Assembly: GCF_000276665.1 (NCBI RefSeq) | Contig: NW_004955463.1 | Span: 10,268,523-10,332,522, forward strand | DNA length: 64,000 nucleotides | Origin: Chinchilla lanigera | Taxonomy: Eukaryota > Chordata > Mammalia > Rodentia > Chinchillidae | Reading direction: 5' to 3' | Notes under the pieces: generated by a model | Seen by the model: only the letters and a program-made list of their open reading frames with translations | Told to the model about the DNA's origin: nothing | Databases searched by the model: none | Program-made: the position numbers and the translations under genes | Shown: positions 57,328-64,000 of the stretch, piece after piece | Layout of the letters: each line of letters starts with the position of its first letter | Numbering within the stretch: position 1 is the stretch's first letter

Positions 57328-59480
57328 CTCTTTAATGAAATTGAAATGGAAGCAATACTCCCAAAGTCATTTCTCAAATTAAATATTATCTTGGTACCAA
57401 AACCAGGGAAGGTTAGAACCAAAAACAGAGAACTATAAGCCAGTCTTCTTAATGAAAACAGACATAAAATGTCCTCAATAAAATACTGGCAAATAAAATG
57501 CAGCAAATCATCAAGAAGATTGTACATCATGAGCAAGTAAGATTTATCCCAGAGATACAGGGATGTTTCAACATATGCAAATCAACAAATGTAATACATC
57601 ATATCAACAGAGCTAAAGACAAAAATCACATGATCATCTCAATAGATGCAGAAAAAACATTTGACATAGTCTAACACTCATTCATGACAAAAAGCCTACA
57701 AAAAGTGGAATGGGGGCTGGGAATTTAGGGGGCTGGGAATTTAGGGGGCTGGGAATTTAGCTCAGCGGCAAAGCGCCTGCCTGGCAAGCCCAAGGTCGTG
57801 AGTTTGGTTCCCGGTACCGGAGAAAAACAAAACAAAAAAACAAAACAAAACAAAAAAAAAAGTGGAATGGATTGTCTTTATCTCAATCTAATAAAAGCCA
57901 TGTATGACAAACCAACAGCCAACATCATACAAAATGAATAAAATTGCAAGTTTTTACTCTATAATCAGGAACAAGGAAAGGCTACCCACTGTCACCACTC
58001 TTATGTAATATAGTTCTGGAAACATTAGCCAGAGCAATTAGATAAGAGAAAGAAATATAAAAAATAATGATAGGAAAGGAAGAATTTAAATTATTATTTG
58101 AAAGTAACATGATACTATATACATAGAAGACCACAAAACCTCCACCAAAAGAATTCCAGATTTAATTACCAAATTCAGTTTCATAGCCAGATACAAAATT
58201 ATCACTCAAAATTTAATAGCATTCCTGTACACAAATCACACACTGCAAGAAAAATTAGAAACCACACCTTTCACAGTAGTATCAAAAACACGAAACACCT
58301 AAAAATCAAACTGACAAATGAAATAAAAGATCTCTACATTGAAAACTATAAAACTGAAAAAGATCAAAGGGGGTATCAGATAATGAAAGATATCCCTAGT
58401 TCATGTGTAGGTAGAACCAACATAGTGAAAATGGTCATACTTCCAAAATTATTACACAGATTTAATGCAATCTTGTTCAAAATTTCAGTAGCATACCTCA
58501 CAGAATTAGAGAAAGCAATCCTAAAATTCATTTCGAACCAGAAGAGGCCTACAATAGCAAAAACAATTCTGGGCAACAAAGGCAAGAGAGGAAACATCAC
58601 AATCCCTGACCTGAAATTATACTACAAAGCTACTGTGATCAAAACAGCATAGCACTGTTAAAAAAATGTGAGGATCAATCAAGCAGATTAGAAAATGCAC
58701 AAATAACTCCAAAAACATTCAGGGACCTTATCTTTGACAAAGGGGCCAAATACCTTCAGTGGAAGAAAGATAGCCTCTTTAATAAACTGTGCTATAAAAA
58801 TTGGCTTTCTACATGCTGCAGAATAAAACTAGATCCATGTTTCTCATCATTCACTAAATTAAAAACAACATGGATCAAAGATCTAAATTTGAAAACAGAA
58901 AAAACAAATCTAGTGGGAGAGAGATTGGATAGAACTCTTGAAGACATGGACACAGGCAAAGACTTCATGAGCAAAACTCTGATCACATTGGAAATATTAC
59001 AAAAAACAGCAGTTGGGATCTCATATTATTAAAAAGTTTTTGCACAACAAAAGAAGTCAAAAACAAAAGGAAAAGACAATCTACAGAGTGAGAAAAAATT
59101 TTGCCAGCTATTCCTCAAAGGACTAATATCTAGAATATATAAGGACTATAAAAACATCATACTCCCATATATAAAGAATCAATCTAAAAATAGGGATCTG
59201 AAATAAGTAGACATTTCTCAGGTAAAGAAGTAGAAATGGCAAATAAATGTATAAAAGTGTTCAACATGACTGGTCATTCAAAAGATACAAATTAAAACAA
59301 TCCTGAGATTCCTTCTCACTCCAGAAAGAATGGTTATTGTCAAGAAATCAACCAGTAACAAATCCTGGTAGGGCTGTTGGGAATAAAGAACTCTTCTCCA
59401 CTAGTAGTGGGAGTATGGAATGGTGCAACTACTACGAAAATCAGTGTGGAGATTTCTCAAATATCTGAGGAGTAGTGACA
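57328..59480 (+). mobile_element. L1 LINE, 3' part of the 5'-inverted insertion
   Basis: Plus-strand ORF2 from the reverse transcriptase (CTTTAATGAAATTGAAATGG AAGC, ACTGGCAAATAAAATGCAGC, ACATGATCATCTCAATAGAT GCAG) to the C-terminal region (GGTTATTGTCAAGAAATCAA CC, GTGGGAGTATGGAATGGTGC AACTACTACG). It stops near 59480 without a 3' UTR or A tail, so the 3' end was lost or replaced. A SINE lies at 57714-57856. Confidence 0.85.
57328..59480 (+). pseudogene. L1 ORF2 reverse transcriptase and C-terminal remnant
   Basis: An 89-codon open piece (58383-58652) contains the [20 protein letters not shown] segment and ends in '[14 protein letters not shown]', both typical of the region after the L1 reverse-transcriptase catalytic core. 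Stops and frameshifts occur before and after, and the SINE at 57714 splits the fingers/palm region. It belongs to the same inserted copy as the inverted N-terminal half on its left. Confidence 0.75.
57714..57856 (+). mobile_element. Young ID-type SINE with tripled 5' end
   Basis: The 16-bp unit GGGCTGGGAATTTAGG occurs at 57714-57729 and 57730-57745. The third copy (from 57746) runs on as the normal SINE through GCGCCTGCCTGGCAAGCCCA, GTTTGGTTCCCGGTACCGG and a long CAAAA-type tail. AAAAAGTGGAATGG flanks the whole unit (57700-57713 and 57857-57870), so the repeat was present at insertion or arose within the copy. Confidence 0.95.
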
Positions 59481-60018
59481 GAGAATTTGTACAGATTACA
59501 CGTGTAGATTTGATAGCAGAACCATCCCTGGTATTGCATAACATCACCTTATTAAGTTAGTAAAGGCCCTTAGATATTCTGGGATGAAGATAAAATTGGT
59601 TTCTGTCTCCAGAGAATTCATATCAGAAACAGGTTTGCTGGCAGCATTTGTTTTGTCTTATACATTTAAAATAGTTAATGAACACAACAATCTGTGATTT
59701 GGAAGAAAAACATAAATCATATGGTGCTTTAAGGGAAGAAATCCCATTTTAAAAAAAATGAAAATGGAATAGGCTAAAAGATCATCTAATATGCAGACCT
59801 ATTACTGGGGAAATATCTGGTTTATTGAAAGAACGGTGAATGGTTATTTAAGCTTGGGATATGAAATTGTGGGGATAGTTAGATGAGAAAAGACACACCA
59901 GAACTCAAGGAGCTCACAGGTGGCACTATTCATTGGGACACCCATGTGATCTCTTATCTTTAAAGTGAAGTGGATGAAATTATAGTGAAATCTTGAACTG
60001 AACACCCTGGATCCCAAA
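59481..60018. other. Non-coding stretch
   Basis: Nothing recognised. Confidence 0.45.
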
Positions 60019-60037
60019 CTTGACTGCATATGTTTTT

Positions 60038-60147
60038 GTTTCTTTGTTTGTTTGTTGTTTTTGTTTTTTCTTCTGGTATCGGGAATTGAACTGAGGACCT
60101 TGAGCTTGCCAGGCAGGCGCTGTGCCGCTGAGCTAAATCCCCAGCCC
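60038..60147 (-). mobile_element. Young ID-type SINE
   Basis: Minus strand: GGGGCTGGGGATTTAGCTCA, GCGGCACAGCGCCTGCCTGG, CAAGCTCAAGGTCCTCAGTT, CAATTCCCGATACC, then an AAACAAACAAAG-type tail. CTTGACTGCATATGTTTTT is duplicated on both sides (60019-60037 and 60148-60166), a perfect 19-bp duplication. Confidence 0.95.
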
Positions 60148-60166
60148 CTTGACTGCATATGTTTTT

Positions 60167-62546
60167 AAAAAGTGAAGATCCCATAAAAATGCACTCATGC
60201 ATATAAGTGCGCAAATGCACACATAGCCGAGGCATTTTAAGAACTTTTGGAGGAAGGTTGGTGCTAATGCTTTTCAGATCATTCCTAATTTGCTGCAGTG
60301 TTGAGAAACACTGAACTAAGTTTGCTGGTAACTGTGGATGAAGATGCAGAGAAGAGGCAGAGCAGTTCCTTCTCTTTTCTTTGTATTTATTGACTTTTAA
60401 AATTCCCAAGAAGCTTTGAGGGGAAACCCTCTAAATTTTTTCTGCTCTATCCGTCCTTCTTCTAGGGATGGCAGAGCAGGTGACTGGCTTCCTGTCACTG
60501 ACTCTCAGTATATCAAGTAGAGAATGAATTCCCAATTTAAAACCAAATGTTTGGTTTATTAGCGTTAGATAAACGTTCTGTTTCCAGAGGTAGTTTCCCC
60601 TCCCGCCTCCCACTTTAATCAAACCACCAATTGCCATTCTATCAATTTAATCACAGGCTTCCTTTTGAAGATTTTGCAGCTGAGGATTAGTTTCTGGGGT
60701 CACTGAACCCCTGGGAGCAGCCTGACCCCTAATGCCACAGAGTGAACTCATTCACAATTCAAAGGCTTGTCTGCTCAGATCTCTCTGCAAACTGGAGCAG
60801 GTAGTCAACCTGCAAAAGCACTGCTTGGAAAGGAAGTTAGAAGGGCTCTACTGGCCCCTGTGAAGAGAATGAGTTCAGCTCTTATTTTTAAATCATGTTT
60901 AAAGATGAGATCTCTTTTATTTCTAATAATAAAACCTGTCTTTCATTCTGAAAGGCAAACCAAGACAAGAACACAACAGAATGTCATCAAGTCCTTTGAC
61001 AGATGTGTAATATGGGCATATTTCAGAACCATGGATATGAAAATGAACATTGCTTTTTATTAGTGCGAATTGAATACAAGGAAAATTTCCTTCTTCTGTG
61101 ATCAAGGAGAAGAAAATTGATCTGAATGACCCCATCTCATTTAGAAGTAGCTTCCCTCTATCATCCTTCTTTTTCCTGGCATAAGCAGGTTTTAATCTGC
61201 TTGTTATCACCTCCATAAATGCCAGTCATTGGGCATAGGCTGATCTGCGTTCCATTCTATTTCACAAATCAGTGAACAAAGTGCTCCTCCTGAAAAATTA
61301 TTGCAAACTCTCATTACCTATGACAATGAAGGAAACAAGAAAAAACCAGATGGAGTTCTGAATCCCAAGTGGATTCCTCAGTATAAGAATAGGCAGGGGG
61401 AGGGAGGGAGGAATGGAGGAGGAAAGGACAGAGGGAGGGAAAAAAAGAGGGAGAAGGAGACTACATATCTGAGATGAAATAAATACACACACTTCAATAC
61501 CAATTTAATCAGCCCTTCTTCTCTGAAATAATACTGCAAATATATTTAGCTTCTTTCCTTCTTGAGGACATGCAAACATTTTCTGAGTTACAGGAAGAGA
61601 TGTTCCTTAGAGGGAGAAGGGAGAGGTACAGCCACAGCAGAGAAGGGCACTAAACATTTTTAGTTCTTCAAAGATGTTAGAAAGTATTTCAAGTACGGAT
61701 GGTGATGGTGTATCTCCATCCAGTGTGCCTATTTGGCCATTTCCCAGGTTTTAAGGAGAATATTTGGCATTGGAATAAATGATAACAATAGTGATGGAAT
61801 TACAATAAAGATTTTATTTCAAATTTCTTTATAGAAATTTGGAGAGAAAAGCAATCTTTAAAATTCATGTGCTTGTATTATTGCATAAAAGGAAACATTT
61901 TCTTTGAAAGTGATAGCCAATTAAAATTTTCTAAATTTTCAGGTTTTTGGTAATATTTTGGCACATTCTAATATTTCAGTAAGCTTCAGAAGGTATCTTT
62001 CAGTAAGTAAAGAAATTCATTATAGATTTTTCCCCAAAAAAGACTTGTTTCTTTGCTAGACTCACCTTGGTATTTCAGAATTTAAGAGAACAGGCATTTT
62101 TGTTTCCTATAATTTCTGCTGATACAAATGTACAAAATTCAGTCTATGAGATTCAAGACCGAGTTTTGTGTTTTCTCAAGTGAGATTGCTGCAAGTTTTT
62201 CTAAAACAAGTGGAATCCTTATCTCTATTTCCTAGAGTTGAGGGTATTGCTTTGGATTTTTTGATCATTCTTGTCTACTGCTGGCCTGTGATTCCCTGGC
62301 TATAATTTGAGAACTCCATCAGCTATAGTATTCTGTGATGGCACAATGTTAATTCAAATTAGGTCTTTTATAATGCCATGATTCACCAATTTCTACAATT
62401 TTCAAACATAACAATGAGAAAGCTATTCTCTGACTTTAGTTGGTTATACCAGGCAAAAATCTATTAAATTATTTGATAAATAAAATAATTTTAAAGAAAA
62501 TCCACTAGGTGGACATAAGCAAAGTAGCATAAAATTTAACAGGAAA
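60167..62546. other. Non-coding stretch, no gene recognised
   Basis: No repeat or gene supported apart from a purine tract at 61393-61460. Much of 60600-61300 and 61700-62400 looks unique. Confidence 0.45.
61393..61460. repeat. G-rich purine tract
   Basis: GGGGGAGGGAGGGAGG and later GAGGGAGGGA give several runs of three or more G within about 60 bases, compatible with G-quadruplex formation. Confidence 0.9.
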
Positions 62547-62700
62547 AGCTGGATGTGATGGCACATATCTGTAATTCCAGCAATCAGAAGACTGAGGCAG
62601 AAGGATCTCTGTGATTTCAAAGCCAGTCTGAGCTACATACTGAGTTCAAGGCCAGCCAAAACTACATAGCAAGAACCTGCCTCAAGCAAATTAACACACA
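62547..62700 (+). mobile_element. B1-type SINE (7SL-derived)
   Basis: GCTGGATGTGATGGCACATA, TCTGTAATTCCAGCAATCAG, GACTGAGGCAGAAGGATCTC, AAAGCCAGTCTGAGCTACAT, then AAGGCCAGCCAAAACTACAT AGCAAGAACCTGCCTCAAGC follow B1, with the internal duplication seen in many rodent B1s. Confidence 0.88.
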
Positions 62701-64000
62701 AAAAATTAGTAAGAAATTATTTTCCTGATCGAGGAAATCAGTAAACATTTCAGCTTAGACACATAAGCCACATATTTGGGTTGGGCTATAGGCAGTGTTT
62801 CTGGACATATATAGCTGTGAAGAATTTATGAGTAGAAATTAGATAATTAGATATTTTCTACATTTCCTCCCATGAGTTCATTAAAGGTGATCACAAAGAC
62901 TGTCACCTAGAACATCCTAGTTTTTAAAATTGTGGGCTTTCATCATCAGAAGTCAGTTAACAATCAAGTAGGAAGATGAAGGCAGCTGAAACATCTCATA
63001 AGGGAGAATCAGGCTAATAGGAAGCATAATTCTGAAGGAGCAAGAGGATGCCGGTTCGCCTTCCTCCAAGCTACTCCAAGGCGAGCCTTTAGCCCAGAGC
63101 AGCCTGCCTTTTCTTCCCTGCTGATCTCAACAGACCCAGCACTGTGCTTCCATCTGCTCAGAGCAGTGCCAGGGATTGCTGTACCCCTCGAATAAGTATT
63201 CTAGGACAGCTTTGATTTTCTAGTATGTGTAGGTATAAGAGAGTTTCTTTTATTGCCTTTGAGATAAAATTTATGAAACATACAAGTCTCTCTATGCCAC
63301 ATTGCTCTTTTCTCATTGACTCCCATATGTCTGGAATTAGATACTTGAATTTAGAACAATTCATTATAGATTGGTATGTAAATCAAAACAGGTGTCCTTT
63401 TAAGCCGTATCAGTCATTTACACTTCAGTGAAAATTAGATTAATTATATATCTTACTCAGAGCAAATATAATGCAAAGGAAAAGGATGGGAAGGAACAAT
63501 ATTTGTTAGGACTAGGCAATCAAGTACTTCTTAAAAGAAAGCCAGTATCCTAGTGAGTGGTGCATCTTTATTGAAAAAGGCTGGAGGTTGAAACAGGCTA
63601 AATTACTGACTCAAGTGAACCCAGCTGGCAGCCAAAGGAATTTCCAGTTCTGTGTGCATACAAATTAAATGCATGATGTGTGGAAGAGAACTCAGGAAAA
63701 AGAGGAAGACGAAGAAGCTGAAGATGAAGATGAGAAAAAAGAGGGAGAGGGAGTCAAAGACTGATGTTGCCATTGTGTTTCTTCATATTGTGAAACAATC
63801 TCTTGTTACAGAAGCATCCTAAAGCAAGATGCATAAGTGAAATTCAGCACTGCAGACAAACTCTTCCGGGCTCTATGCTGATTTCAGGTGACGCAGTGTG
63901 CACGTTTGTCTTACACCAGATGGGAACAAACTTGAGTGATGAAGGGAAAACAAAGCAAAGCAAGATATAAAAAAGTAAACAACCAACAACATTTCATTTC
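62701..64000. other. Non-coding stretch, no gene recognised
   Basis: No gene or repeat family identified apart from GA-rich sequence at 63690-63755. The window ends here. Confidence 0.45.

Noticed and set aside
59960..60409. 149-codon minus-strand reading frame
   Set aside because: It runs straight through the young SINE at 60038-60147 and its target-site duplications, so it is a chance frame.

Overview
This window reads as mammalian nuclear DNA from a rodent. It is AT-rich, full of retrotransposon remains, and contains a 100-base run of N typical of a scaffold gap. The rodent call rests on 7SL-derived B1 monomers occurring beside a young tRNA-derived SINE of the ID type (5' end GGGCTGGGGATTTAGCTCAG, A-rich tail), together with MaLR LTRs and L1s. 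I see nothing I recognise as B2 or B4, so a non-muroid rodent (beaver-related, squirrel-related or hystricognath) is more likely than mouse or rat. The species cannot be fixed by eye.

No protein-coding exon of a host gene can be supported. The open reading frames are short, have no recognisable host domain, and mostly cross repeats. The only recognisable coding sequence is decayed L1 ORF1 and ORF2 and a mariner transposase tail. The window is best read as intergenic DNA or the inside of a very large intron.

Layout. 1-9 kb: mostly unique sequence with ID, B1 and MIR copies and the assembly gap (3390-3489), which lies inside a SINE. 9.7-10.05 kb: an internally deleted mariner-type DNA transposon, with a sister copy at 52.98-53.18 kb. 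13.3-15.7 kb: a SINE, a B1+ID composite and a MaLR provirus (LTR-internal-LTR). 15.8-21.2 kb: a plus-strand L1 broken by a SINE, a U6-L1 chimeric retrocopy, another SINE, a MaLR LTR and an inverted L1 piece. 21.4-28 kb: microsatellites, a GC-richer block, a B1+ID composite and two LTRs. 28.1-30.5 kb: the 5' half of a minus-strand L1. 34-36.4 kb: MaLR/MLT1-type LTRs and an ID SINE. 40-47.5 kb: several old L1 pieces, one split by an LTR that itself carries a SINE. 55.2-59.5 kb: an L1 whose 5' part is inverted relative to its 3' part, as twin priming predicts, with two young SINEs inside. 60-64 kb: one young SINE, one B1 and otherwise unique sequence.

The most notable object is at 16756-17135. 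It is a nearly full U6 snRNA copy joined at its oligo-T end to an L1 3' end with an A-rich tail, flanked by a perfect 15-bp target-site duplication. Such U6-L1 chimeras are known in other mammals. Here the whole unit can be delimited exactly, and a second L1 3' end about 1 kb upstream identifies the L1 moiety.
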